From contig JASKOT010000028.1 of assembly GCA_032158125.1 (NCBI GenBank), forward strand, positions 1-64,000: DNA of 64,000 nucleotides. The letters are read 5' to 3'. Of this stretch, positions 9,830 to 25,283 are shown piece after piece. Position 1 is the stretch's first letter. The number at the start of each line of letters is the position of its first letter. The stretch is from Papiliotrema nemorosa. Its lineage: Eukaryota; Basidiomycota; Tremellomycetes; Tremellales; Rhynchogastremaceae. Made by a program: the position numbers and the translations under genes. Under the pieces are notes generated by a model that did no database searches, was not told where the DNA came from, and saw nothing but the letters and a program-made list of their open reading frames with translations.

Positions 9830-12244
9830 CTAAGCAATGCCATCCTTGCTGTATCGCAACTCTGAGTAGGCAGCGTCCCACCTCCTCTCCGCTGCCCAGG
9901 TCCTTCGCTTCCCATCGTCTGCAGGCACATCGGCTTGAGCCACACCTTCCTCCACTGCAGCTTTGACGACAGCTAGGGCAACCTCAAAGTTGACCTTTGC
10001 CGCATCTATGTCGTTAGCGCTAGACCTCCGCAAAACATATGACTGACCTCCGAACGGAGGGAGCAGTGCCTCATCCGGGTCTTTCAATGCAGGTGCCATC
10101 TCGCTCAATCGCTTGGCCCCAGCAGCAATCATCTTATCCGTCATAGTCTTCGCCTCGGATAGAATTGTACCTAGGCCGAGACCCGGGTATATCAATGCCT
10201 ACAGATGAGAACAGCAGGACTGAGTGTGGTGACTCACGTTATTACACTCGGCAATGACATACTTCCTGTCAGTACCTGGTGTATCTACAGGTGGGAAGGG
10301 CGATCCGGTAGCGATGAGAGCTTTGCCATTGCTCCACACGTTCGCGTCTTTCGGCCTGCAGGTGAAGCGTCAGGATTGAAGCAGTAGCATTACAGCCCAA
10401 ACTCACTGGACTTCACACAATCTTGTCGGATTACTCAGCGGAAAGATGATCGGTCTGTCCACATTCTCTGACATGGTCTTGATCACTTTTTCATCGAAAG
10501 CTCCGGCATGGGTACTGGTCCCAATCAGGACAGTCGGCTTTGCTTTCTTGATAACTTCAAGGAGTCCGGTCTCCCCTTCTTCCCAATCATCCTCTTGACG
10601 GATGAATCGCTTGTCGACCTCATCGCGAATCTTGTCACCCAAAGAAGACTTGATCAAGCCATGTTTATCGATCAGATAGAATCTCTTGCCGATCTCTTCC
10701 TCTGAAAGAGAGTTGTCGGCAATGTGAATGGCATCGGCAAGCTGCCGAGCGATCCCCAGTCCTGCTGAGCCCGCACCATAAACTACGATCCGCTGATCTT
10801 GTATCTGACAATCAGCTCGACCTCGTATAGACGCCCGCGACGTACCTTGCTCTTTGTGACAGTGATGGCAGCCAAAAGAGCCGCCAGCTGGGGTTTAAGC
10901 GAGGAGCAAGGAGGCATACGCACCGTAACAGCTCCAGTTCCTTGGATGTCGTCGTTGAACTATATAATTCAGCTCCACCATCGTGGTGATGATCATCTTG
11001 GCTTACAATGGGGTGTTCGTCCCTGTAATGTCAGCTTGACGTTTGCGAGAGCCGATCTGAACGTACCTGTATTTTGCCAGTAAACGTTGAGCATTCGTCA
11101 CTCCCTCAGACTTTCAGCAAATGACCACGGCAACATATGATAAGCGAGACAGACTCACAAAGTCTTCGAAATGGAGAAGACATTTCGGTTGATGCTTCTT
11201 GACCAATCCGACAAACTTGTCCACAAATTGATCATACTTTTCTCCCCGAAGTCTCTTCTCTTGATATCCCTTGCAATGAGTGATCAAGTTTTAAGCCTGG
11301 ATGACTGAAGGGCTCACAATGTAGAGATTATCATCTAAAAGCTCCTGGTTGTTGGTACCCACATCCAGGGTGACTGCCAGAGCTTTGGCGGGACTGGTCT
11401 TAGCGCTGCTCTTCCCTCACGCCTCAGGGTAACGCTCACTCGACTCCGGCTGCCAAGGTATATATCACCGCTTTCGCAGAAGAAATACCAATTCCACCTG
11501 ATCCCTAGTGCGTCTTAACAATCCAGTCAAGCATGTGTGACTTATAGTAGACGCACCTGATCACCGATACCCAAGATCGCCTCGGCATCCGAGACCACAA
11601 TCTGCGTGGTTACATCGCGCGGAACCACGTGTACAGTCGACATACCAGATCGAGATCTCTTCCTTCACAAGCATCCAGAAACTCCTCTTCCATGGTATCC
11701 AGGAAAGGCGGGGATAGGTACAAACCCTCACTTCTCCTGAAAAGATGGGAGTATTGAGCTATCGCATCGGCTTCTGTGGGCGTGTAAATGATCGGGAACA
11801 TCTCCTCTAGATGTTTCGTCAATAACGCGTAGAATAGCACCCAATTCTGAGCTGCGACATGAGTGATTTTCGTGAGAGTCAGAGACGAGACCACTCACAT
11901 TTCATGCTCTGCAAAAAGGAGTTTTTGTGCAGGTCATTGGTCCGCTCGCTATATTGGCTATACGCCCTTTCCAGCTGCTGCTCCAAGGTGTCTACCCTTC
12001 ATTGTGAGCCAATAGGCCGTGAGTCCAGATTTGACACTGACGCATAGGGGAGTCTGCCGCGAAGTCCAAACTCTTCTCGTTCCCGCTTGGTAAAGGCTGT
12101 ACCTTTGTTGAAGCGAGGATTGTTGAGAATGGCCGGACCGCGCAGCGAGACATCGATTGGTCTGGTACACATTGTTCTGCGGCACTGCGGGTGGGTGAGT
12201 GCTCTAGGAAAGAGTCTTTTCACTGCTGCCTGAGAAGATATCAT
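9830..12244 (-). CDS. NAD(P)-malic enzyme, probably mitochondrial
   Basis: Oxidative decarboxylation of malate to pyruvate. The N-terminus (MISSQAAVKRLFPRALTHPQ) is basic and amphipathic like a mitochondrial targeting sequence. Then follow FTKREREEFGLRGRLPYAVD, TLEQQLERAYSQYSERT, WVLFYALLTKHLEEMFPIIY with YTPTEA (substrate-site Tyr), VVSDAEAILGIGDQGGIGIS, LLHFEDFG (metal site), FNDDIQGTGAV (malic-enzyme signature, metal Asp) and VVYGAGSAGLGIARQLADA (Rossmann loop). IFPLSNPT and a C-terminal region ending SELRYSKDGIA complete it. About ten short introns interrupt it; the one at 11997-12041 appears to end in AAG. Length near 600 residues fits the eukaryotic family. Cofactor choice cannot be read safely by eye. 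Confidence 0.92.
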
Positions 12245-12408
12245 GCAGCCTGTCTATATATACCTGAGAAGTCACGAAGACGTCGGGTATCAGACAAGTC
12301 GTGACGTCAGCAGGGTTGTTTCACCCTAAAACGTCCAGATCTAGAGGTATCGTGGAAGATCACCCAATTACTCGTACTCGTATTGCATGACATTCCAATG
12401 TACAAGCA

Positions 12409-14854
<2,446 letters not shown>

Positions 14855-15208
14855 GCTCTGTCAATGTCGAGAGCAAGGTCGTTCCGGATGACTCCTGGGT
14901 GCATACAGATGGATACCTTTGGCAAGAACCGCGTCGAGATGAGCAGACGAGGAGGAGATTGAACTGAACTCCGTCCTCCCTAAAGCCTTTCGGCTATGCT
15001 TTGCTCATACCCGGCCATCATGTCCGTCCTGCATCGCATGCATACAAATACACCCTTTGCATTCTCTAGCTGTGTCTTCATCGCGATCAGTAGTCTACAC
15101 ATCTACACAGACACATCAAACTGTGTCAATATTGAGTGAAGTCTGCGGTGATTGACAGTCCCTTCCTTTCAGATCGATCACCCCTGAAACTCCGAGATCA
15201 TCATCAGA
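14855..15208. promoter_or_regulatory. Divergent promoter, RCC1-PHD and short-chain dehydrogenase
   Basis: A 354-bp spacer between two start codons facing away from each other; it must hold both promoters. AT-richer than its surroundings with a CATACAAATACACC stretch; no clear TATA box. Confidence 0.45.
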
Positions 15209-16581
15209 ATGGTGAGTCAGTACCCGAGACGTTGGTAATTAGCACCATCGGCCTTTCTGGGACATGACCATCGAGTACCGCTTGAGACAATCCACTGATC
15301 TAGACGCTTTTGATAATGTTTCCGAAAATACACACGATGCCTGGACAAAATCGTCGACCTCGCAGAGCAAAGTCCGGGAAGTAAGGGCTCAAGCCCTCAA
15401 TGCTGTCCAGCAGCGAGCCCAAGGCAATGACGGCAGTGGGAAGCTGAAGAATAAGGTGGGAATCATCACTGGAGTCGGACCGTCAACGGGAATTGGAGTA
15501 AGTGATGGCCATTTCTTGGTGAATCCAGCTGATATATTTAGACGGCCACGGCGAAGTTGATGGCTCGAGAGGGGGCAAAGCATCTCTATTTGCTCGACTT
15601 TAACGACACTGAGCTGGTGCCATTCGCAAAAGATTTGCAGCATAAATACCCGTCGACCAAGGTGAGATGCTATTCGAGCTTCAAGAAGTGAGGCTCATGA
15701 TTGTAGGTCACCACTGTCAAGGCGGATGCGGCTTCTTCTGCTGCCATCTCTGCATTGGTCAGTCGAGCCATAGACGAAGAGGGTCATTTAGACTTCTTCT
15801 TTGCCAATGCTGGTGTATCTCAATTGGGCGTCAAGTCGACAGAGAACCCCTTGAATGGTCTCGCCCGCTTGGGTCGCACGACTGCTGAGATTCCCGAGGA
15901 GGAGTTTACCGAGATCATGCGGATCAATGCGTTAAGGTGGGCGGGGTGAGAAAGAGTGCGCGCTAATTGACAGCGTGTTTCTAGCCATCAAGTATGCTGT
16001 CCCTGCCTTGGCCAAGATATGCCCCGACAAGGGTAAGACCGTCCCGGGGGGCTCTCTCGTCCTGACCGCATCGAGTGAGTTGGTCTGCTCCATGCTGCCA
16101 AATGACATTGCTCATGCATTCTACAGTCGCGGGTCTCAAAGCCAACGCTGGACCCCTGCCGTATTCAGCGTCCAAAGCTGCGGTGGCATCGATGGCCCAG
16201 ACGGCTGCCTATGAAACGGCAGGTCAGAACGTTCGAGTCAATGCCATTTGCCCCGGTCTGATCCAGGTGAGCGGGCCATTCGTGAGCGCGTGCATCGGCT
16301 CATTGCAAGACCGATATGACCAAAGGATTATTTGAACTCGCCAAGATGAGTGGGAAGCAGGACAAAATGGGAGTCATCAACCCTATGGCCAGACAAGGCC
16401 TCGCTCATGGTGAGTCTCCGGACCATCTTGCATGCTGCAGACTCATCGAGTAGAGGTGGCACACTTGGCCATGTTTCTCGCGTCGGAAGATTCGAGCTAT
16501 GTAAATGGCCAGGCGATCGCTGTCGATGGCGGTCTGACGTCTGGTGTGCCATATGTACCTCTTGCTCGAGCCAAGTTGTAA
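15209..16581 (+). CDS. Short-chain dehydrogenase/reductase with C-terminal AKL
   Basis: NAD(P)(H)-dependent oxidoreductase of the SDR family. The ATG at 15209 is followed at once by an intron (GTGAGT...TTAG) and then [16 protein letters not shown]; an alternative start is the ATG at 15264. Features in order: a 60-residue extension, [20 protein letters not shown] (TGxxxGIG cofactor loop), [14 protein letters not shown] (NAG motif), a catalytic Ser in [31 protein letters not shown] (Tyr-x3-Lys), [12 protein letters not shown], and [15 protein letters not shown]. It ends PLARAKL; AKL matches the peroxisomal PTS1 consensus, and the two upstream basic residues favour recognition. Substrate unknown; fungal peroxisomal SDRs include fatty-acid beta-oxidation auxiliaries. 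Six or seven short introns. Confidence 0.87.
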
Positions 16582-17322
16582 CCAGTGATAGGGATCTGCA
16601 TGTATGGATGGGCCATGTACAGCATTTTGCCATGCGGCACAAGTGTGAGGAATAAGTAGACGCGTGACTACCTGACAGTTTAATGGGTGAAGGCAGCAGA
16701 AGGGTGTTTCACATGATGATGATGATGATTGGTTCGGACCCTGAAATTCCAGTGCCACACGGTGGCGAGTAGGGGGGGCGTCACGAGAGAGCGGAAACGC
16801 GAACAACCCCCCCAATCATTTGCCACCTGGAACCCTTTTGATTGGACCCTGAGCCCCTCCCCTCCCCCTTGGACCCGTCTCCGCGCTCTGACTTTCTTTT
16901 CCGCACCAAAGAACGAGACCCAACCAGACTCACTGAAGCAACTTGTACGCCCTTCTCCAATCCCATCCCTCTCTACCCCTCCCATATCCCATTCTTCACG
17001 TCCCAGAGGCGAGAAGAACTAGGCTGCCTTCCATCGCATCCAGGCGAAGCAGCTGATCTGCATAGCCCGAAGGACACGGCGCGACTTCACCGCCTGGCCG
17101 AGAGATCGGAGCTGTAACACAACCCAAAAAACACGTACCCCTTCCTTGCGCCCCCCTTCATCCCCTTCATCGGCAACCCGGCCAGTGAGGTCTTTGTCTC
17201 TTCCTCGACACTTGCGAGACCTTGAATTCATCTTACCAACCCAAGTTGATCTCTCCATAGAACACCTTCCTCCTGTTCGGTCCGATCGCGCGACCAGACG
17301 ACGCTCGACCCTTCTCTATACC
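16582..17322. other. SDR 3' region and AGS1 promoter/5' leader
   Basis: Contains a short (ATG)5 microsatellite near 16713 and, at 16818-16827, ATTTGCCACC (reverse GGTGGCAAAT), an element repeated upstream of other genes here. From about 16840 the plus strand is strongly C/T-rich, typical of a fungal 5' UTR of a highly expressed gene, up to the AGS1 ATG at 17323. No independent gene seen. Confidence 0.5.
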
Positions 17323-20300
17323 ATGCGAGCGGGTCCGTCTCGCCCGTCCCATTTTGGACGGATGGGACCTATCCCACTCCTCGCGACGCTGCTGTTCTCT
17401 GCACTGCACGTTGTCGCGCTCAGATACAACGAATCGCTCGTGGCGTGGAACTTCAATTACAATCAAGGTCGGTGTCCCGAGGCGTCGATCAAGTCACGCG
17501 TCTATCACCTAGGGCCGTAGGCTGACCATGCAGAGGCGACTGATATTCTTGATTACACGACTAGCCGTACCAACACCACTTACACCCCTTCTCCCGGCAA
17601 CTGGCGAGTGAGTACAACTATTTTTCCAACTCCGATTCAAATCCCGCCGAAGTTTGGGCGGATGGCACGAAGAGCTGTGCTGATTCCATCAGGCCTTGCC
17701 ATGTTACACCCTCTTGTTGGACAAATGGATCGATGGTGATCCATCCAACAACGACTTCTTTGGCCTGAAATATGAATACGATTACCGAGAAACCCAGCTT
17801 AGGGCTGGTGGAGATGTCAAGGGTCTGATGTCGGACAGGAGTCTGGACTATCTGCAGGGAATGGGATATCAGTCGATCTACATTGCGGGTACCTTCTTCC
17901 TCAACATGCCATGGCAAGCAGACAGTGCGCACCTTGATTTCCCGGGTGGTGCACACCTAATGAATCAGGCTATTCCGCCATCGATTTCACCCTGCTTGAT
18001 CCGCACTTTGGAACAATCCAGGACTGGATCGACTTCATTGACAAGCTACACGCGCGTGGAATGTACATCATCCTCGATTTCACCGTTGGTACAATGGGAG
18101 ACATGATTGGTTTCAAAGAGTGAGACTTGAGCGACAAAGGTATCAGGCTGATCTTCTAGCTATCTCAACGTGTCCGCTCCATTCGACCTGAACGAACACG
18201 AAGTCGAGTGGAAGTTGCCCCCGTATGCTCCTTGGGGTTTCGACAAGTACCCCGATTTTCAGTTCAACAATGTTTACAATGACACGTGTACCTACCCCAC
18301 TTTCTGGATGGACGACGGTTCCATCATCGACCCTGGAAAGACGGGTTGTTACGATTCCAACTTTGATCAATATGGAGATGTCGAAGCTTTTGGTGTTTTC
18401 CCCGATTGGATGCGTCAATTGGCCAAGTTTGCTTCCGTCCAGGATCGTCTCCGAGAATGGCGACCTGACACAGCCGAACGTATCAAAATGTTCAGTTGTC
18501 TGGCTATCCAGGCGTTCGACATTGACGGTATTCGAATTGACAAGGCTACCCAAGTCACAGTCGACTTTATGGCAGAGTGGTCAAACCACACTCGAGCTTG
18601 TGCCAGACAGTTTGGAAAGGACAACTTCTTTATTCCTGGAGAAATCACTGGTGGTAACACCTTCGGAGCACTCTACATTGGTCGAGGTCGAACGCCAAAG
18701 AACTTGCCCGACACTATTGAAGCCGCCGAGACGTTGACTCAGGACCAAAATTTCTACTTCCTCCGAGATGAGGGTGTTGCCGGTCTCGACAGTGCCGCCT
18801 TCCACTATTCCATCTACCGATCTCTGTGTCGTTTCCTGGGTATGGATGGTAACCTCCAAGTCGCTTACGATATCCCCGTCAACTTTGTCGATGCTTGGAA
18901 TCAAATGGTCCAAACCAACGAGTTCCTAAACTCGCAAACCAACGATTTTGACCCTCGACATCAATTCGGTACCGGTAACCAAGACGTTTTCCGATGGTCT
19001 GGCTTGACCAATGGTACACAACGACAACAGCTTGGTCAATTTGTGTCCAATCTGCTGGTTCCCGGTCAACCTCTTGGGTGGTATGGAGAGGAACAAGAAA
19101 TGTACATTCTGGATAACGGTGCGGCCAATTACCTGTACGGTCGTCAGACTATGGTTTCCAGTATCGCATGGCAGCGACACGGTTGTTACAAGATGGGTTC
19201 AACTCAGTACTACAACATGCCGTACGACAAGGTATTGACGGGTTGTGAAGATCCATGGAACTCGCTTGATCACTTTGACCCAACATCCGCTGCTCGACGA
19301 GGAATCAGGAATCAGCTCTTCTTGCGAACTCAATACCCTCAGCTGCTGGACGGTTTTGCCTTGTACGAGCTCGGAAACTGGACCAACTTTATCCAGTTGC
19401 CCGGTTCAAACACCACTCAAACCGAGCTTGGAATGTGGTCTGTCTCCCGTGCGCCCGCGGACTGGCAGAACGGTAAAGGTTTCAACAGTGACGGTACCAT
19501 CTCCCAGGTTGCCTGGATGATCTACCAGAACGAAAATTTCACCAAAACATACACTGAAGACTGTTCGAGTGGAAACGCCATCGTCAGTCCTTTCCTGTCT
19601 GGTACCACCGTGAAAAACCTGTTCTACCCTTACGAAACGCATACCTTGACAGATTCGACTGAATCGTTCTACTCGAACACCACCGCCCCATGGAAAGGAT
19701 GTTTGGGTTCGATCGAACTCGATCCATTCCACTACAAAATCTTTGTTCCCGAGGCGCAGTACGTTCAACAACCAGCGACCATCTCAGGCTTCACTCCAGG
19801 ACATGACGCTCGATTGGAGTCAACATCTACGGTTGACATCACAATTCAGTACGATACGCAGATGGACTGTGATGCTTTCCAGCGAGCCATGACCTTGTCT
19901 TCCTCGCCTGCTTCGGCCGCTCAAGGTGCGACGATCACCTCGTATGGATGTTCCACCATCGACAACCCGGTCGCACCTCAGCTCGTCTCGGTCGCGCCGT
20001 CCATCTGGCAATGGTCCGGTCAGATTTCCAACGTGCAGGACGGTATCTACTATATCAACATTGCCAATTTCACCGCATACAACCAGCCGGGTATCTACAC
20101 CGATGCCACCGACCATCTACTCTTCCGTGTGGGAGCGTCCAACAACCCGATCGTTTTCCCGCAGACTTCCGATTACAGTGACACTCTGTTCACCATCAGC
20201 AACGGAGACTACACGCTGAACCATGCAGCACCGGGAGCTGACAAGTTCCGATATTCCGCCGACTTTGGACAGACCTGGACTGCTTGGGAGGATTACGCTC

Positions 20301-23300
20301 AGACCACAACCATGAACGCGACCTTGTTTGAAGACAAGACATTGTGGTGGAAAGGTCACCACGTCATGGTCCATTACTGGTCTGAGCTTGCTGGTTCTGC
20401 TGCTTCAATGGTCCATGCCGATGCCAACTGGAATGGTGGTGAACGACGATGGCCCCAATTGCTCGCTCGAGGAAAGTTCAACAATTGGGGTTATGATCTC
20501 GGAGCTTCGGCGCACTTCAAAAAGTCCAGTGTCAATGGATCCAATCTTTGGGAGATTCCAATGTCAGCGGCCTGGCCCACGTACATTCAGCTCAATGTCT
20601 GGGCTTATGACGATTACTTCTATGGAGACACCGATGGAGATGGAGTCATTGATCGACTACCGCCAAACTCGCAGCAAGCCAACTACCTCAACATTTCGAT
20701 CCCGCCATCACCTCATCTCGCTTGGAACTTGATGATTGATGATCTGACCGGTGAATGGAGTGTTGAAGCTATTGGAAGTGAGATCGTCACGACTATCGCT
20801 TTCGTACTTTTGGCCGCTATCCCCGTCATCACCGCTTTTGCAGCTGCAATGATCTTCCGATACTCGTTCTACTCTATCAAGGTCAACAAATGGGGAATGA
20901 AACCAAGCAAGGAGACTTCCTACTTCCCTATCGTCGGCGGCCACAAGGAGAAGGACAAGGATCTGTCCGAGAAGGGTGCCCTGGCTTTGGCAGAGAAGCC
21001 AAGCAAGCAGACTAAGATGATCGGTTGGCCCGAGGACGCAAGCAAGCGCCGAAAGGTTCTCATCGCCACGCTCGAGTATGAGATCATTGACTGGAAACTC
21101 AAGGTCAAGATTGGTGGTTTGGGTGTCATGTCTACACTCATGGGTAAGGCTATGAGCGACGTCGATCTCATCTGGGTTGTGCCAAAGGTCCAGGATCTGG
21201 AGTACCCTCAAGGAGAATATGCCGAGCCGATCGAGGTCATCATCTTCGGCGAGCCATACTTGATCGAGGTGGAAACGCATCAGTTGGACAACATTACCTA
21301 TGTCATCCTTGACTCGCCCGTCTTCCGAGCTCAGACCAAGTCTGACCCGTACCCTCAACGTATGGACGATTTGTCTTCGGCCATCTTCTACTCGACCTGG
21401 AACCAGGCTATCGCGGAGACCATTCGACGATACCCCATCATCGATATTTATCACATCAACGACTACCACGGAGCTCTTGCGCCTCTTTATCTGCTTCCCA
21501 AGATTCTTCCTGTCTGTTTGTCGCTCCACAACGCCGAATTCCAGGGATTATGGCCATTGCGTACCAAGGACGAAATGAAAGAGGTCTGCGCTGCTTTCAA
21601 CATTCCTAAAGAGGTCTGTTCCAAATACGTTCAATTTGGAAACACCTTCAACTTGCTCCACGCTGCCGCTTCATTTATCTCGCATCATCAGAAATCGGTC
21701 GGTGTAGCCGGTGTCTCGGACAAGTATGGTAAACGTTCGTGGGCACGATACCCTGCTCTCTGGACTCTTCGAAACATTGACTCGCTGCCAAATCCCGATC
21801 CTACCGATATCGCTGCCCTCGACGAACAACCACTCGCTGTCGACAAGATCACAGTCGATGCCGAGGCCGAATCAAAGCGTCCGGAACAGAAGCGACAAGC
21901 ACAGGAATGGGCTGGAATCAAGCAGGATCCCAACGCTGATCTCTTTGTATTCGTCGGTCGATGGTCGAAACAAAAGGGTGTGGATTTGATTGCCGACGTC
22001 ATGCCCTCGATCATGGAAAAGAAGCCCAAGATTCAATTGATTTGCGTCGGTCCCGTCATTGATCTCTACGGTCGATTCGCTGCTGAGAAGCTTGCGCGAT
22101 TGATGGAGATATACCCGGACAGAGTCTACTCCAAGCCCGAATTCACATCGCTTCCACCATACCTGTTCTCCGGAGCCGACTTTGCGCTCATCCCCTCTCG
22201 AGATGAGCCTTTCGGTCTGGTCGCTGTTGAATTCGGTCGAAAAGGAGCTTTGGGTGTCGGTTCTCGATTGGGAGGTCTTGGTCTTATGCCTGGTTGGGTG
22301 AGTTACCAGATCAGTGATTAGCAATTTGAACTAATGATCAGTGGTTCCCGGTCGAATCGTCTGCCACTGCGCACATGTTGTCTCAGCTTACGAAAACTAT
22401 CAAATTGGCTCTGAAATCAACAGAGGAAGAACGAGCCATCCTTCGAGCTCGATCTGCTGTCCAGCGATTCCCTGTGGTCGAATGGCGTCAACGATTGGAG
22501 GATTTCCAACGACGATCCATCGCTACTTCTCGAGGTGGAGCTGGAGAGAACGCTTGGGGTTACGATATTGTCGATTCGATGCCTCCTTCCGGTTTCTACA
22601 TGCAAGATGGAGGTTCGACTACTTCCCTCGCTCGAGGTGAATGGGGTCGACCTGGTACACCCGACTCTATGCCTGGTTCGCCTATGCCCGAATCACGGCG
22701 ATTATCTGCTTCTCCTGCTGGATCCCCTCAACCCGATAACCGAGGCGGGTACTTTGAGAACAACAACAACCTGTCTGCCGGTCCCGGTTATCACGAGCGA
22801 TTCAACAGCAAGGACAAGAGGAACAACAGGACTTCTGCCGAGTCATTCTACGATGAGGACCCCAACGCGTCGCCTTTATACTATGAGGACAGGAGACAGT
22901 CACACGGCGGTCGGCCCAAGTTCTTCCATGGCTATGATGACGAGGACGCACCTTCGTCTCAGGGTTCATCGGATCACGGAGATCACAGTGGTCACGGTCA
23001 CCCTAGGGATTCAAGCGCTCAGTCTTACGACAACTTCTTGGCCGCTGCCAACAGACAATTCAGCAAACAGTCTGGAGGTAGAAACGCGCCTGACCCATAC
23101 TTTGATTCTCGACAATCTATATCCGGTGCCCCGAGCCGACCATTCTCGATGCACTCGAGGATCTCTTCTTTCGACTCGATTTCGTCGATTGTCGATGAGA
23201 AAGGTGCTTCGTCTCCGTTGAACAAGGCTATGGAATCTGTAAATTCTTGTGACTTCTGAAGAGAACGATGGCTGATATCTAGTTCACGGACTCGGATGGT

Positions 23301-25283
23301 GAAGTCGCGACGAGCTTCGTCCAGAAATTGAGGGACCTTACCGCCGACAACTCGAAGGGTGATCTATGTATCGAAAAGTTCTTGATCAAGAGTGAAAAGG
23401 CTTTCTTCGAAGAGGTCAAGAAGGAGAAGATTTCAGGTGAGTTGATGCCATCATATCGCTGAATCGGGCTCATGCGCAGCCATGTCTATTCGATCGTCCC
23501 GGGACTCGTTTGTCCAATCTCGAGCACCAAGTATGATTGATGGCTTCCGACCTGAATGTAAGTTGGACCCATTTCTCTTCACTGCCAATATAAGTTGACA
23601 TTCCTAACCAAGTCTCTTCTCGTGACTCTACTATAGCTCCCTACTCGAACTCTGGTCACTCTCACGAACACGACATGACTATGGCTCATGATGGCTACGG
23701 CGGAGACATGTACGACGAAGGTGGAAACAACGATGCCCACATGACCAAGTTGCAGATCTTCATGGGACGACAGATCGCTGGATGGCCATTGTACGCCATC
23801 ATCTTGTCGGTCGGTCAACTTGTTTCTGCGGTGAGTTCATCATGATCAGAAACTTTGACTGGACATTATTGACGACTAGACATCGTTCCAACTCAGTCTT
23901 TTGGGTGGAAGCAATACTCAGACGATGACAGATCTGTACATTATCTGTTCCATTTTCGTGGTCGCTACTCTCGCTTGGTACACTCTATTCCGAATGAAGC
24001 CCTCGGTCTACGTCTTGTCTCTTCCCTGGCTCTGGTATGTTACCCATTCATCCCGTCTCGCGATCAAGCTGAAATCCTAGGTTCTCGATCGCATTCGTGC
24101 TCATTGGTTTCCCCTCGCTTCGAGGTGTCTTCACCTCTCCTCGAGTCACCATCACCCGAGTGGCCACATACTGTTACGCCATTGCCTCAGCCGGTGGTTT
24201 CCTCTTCTTTGGTCTCAACTTTGGTGAAGAAGCAGGAGCAGCGACTGAAGTCTGGATCACTCGTGCTTGTATCGTTCAAGGTCTTCAGCAGATTTGGGTT
24301 TCGGCACTCTGGTACTGGGGTTACACGCTCAACGGCACCGATCCGAAGACTTATGTCGTTCCTCGCGCAATAATGTACGTCGTCTGGCCCTTGGCAGTCT
24401 TGTCATTGGCGTTCTCGTACCTCTTATTCTTCGGTTTGCCCGATTACTACCGACAAATCCCGCCATATGTTCCCAACTTCTTCAAGACGCTCTTCCGACG
24501 AAAGTTGGTCATCTGGTTCTTGATCTCGGAAGTTTTGAGAAACTACTGGCTGTCTGGTCCTTATGGACGAAACTGGCAATTCTTGTGGTCGATCGAGAGT
24601 GTCCCACGATGGGCCATCGTCATCGAGATTGCAGTATTCTTCATCGGTGTTTGGGGTCTACTCTTGGGTCTTCTCATCAGTGAGTCGATCGGCGAGCAAT
24701 GATGCTGGAGCTTACAAACAGAATACTCGAAGGTGCATTCGTGGCTCATGCCCGTCTTCGCTGTCGGTTTGGGATGTCCAAGATGGTGTCAAATGTGGTG
24801 GGGTACTTCCGGTATGGGATTGTACCTACCTTGGGGTGGAGTCGTCGGTCCATACATGTGAGTCAGCCTTGAATCTTTCGGACGACTTGCTGACTCTTAG
24901 CACTACGTGTATCTGGCTATGGCTCGGTGTCCTCGACGCGATCCAAGGTGTTGGTTTGGGTATGATCCTGCTTCAAACTCTGTCCCGACTTCACGTCTGC
25001 GCCACACTTGCCGGAGCTCAATTGCTGGGTTCGGTCGTCGTCATGGTCGCTCGGGCTACTGCACCAGACAAGGTTGGACCCGGTAACGTGTTCCCTAACT
25101 TGGCCATTTGGGACATCTCGACCGGCAGGAATAACCCATTCGTGCACTGGGAGTTCTGGCTGTGTCTTATTTGTCAGATTGTGATTGTTATTGGTTACTT
25201 GTGAGTGACATGGTCATGTAACAAAGTGTGAGCGCTGACCTTCCAGCGTCTTCTTCCGAAAGGAACAATTGAGTAAACCATAG
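17323..25283 (+). CDS. AGS1: Cell-wall alpha-1,3-glucan synthase
   Basis: Large membrane enzyme (about 2,350-2,400 residues) that makes the alpha-1,3-glucan of the cell wall; in Cryptococcus this polymer anchors the capsule. A signal peptide (within GPIPLLATLLFSALHVVALR) is followed by an extracellular GH13 amylase-like domain (NYNQEATDILDYTTSRTN, YQSIYIAGTFFLNMPW, MYIILDFTVGTMGD, FDIDGIRIDKATQVT). After a single transmembrane helix (IAFVLLAAIPVITAFAAAMI) comes the cytosolic GT5 synthase domain: KVKIGGLGVMSTLMGKAM, YHINDYHGALAPLYLLP, SLHNAEFQGLW, FVGRWSKQKGVDLIADV and SRDEPFGLVAVEFGRKG, with the catalytic-type E-x7-E. Then a Ser/Pro-rich linker and a multi-span C-terminal export-type domain (about ten helices) ending FFRKEQLSKP. 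Most of the gene is one 4.1-kb exon; small introns cluster at both ends. Domain order and length match fungal Ags1 throughout. Confidence 0.97.
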
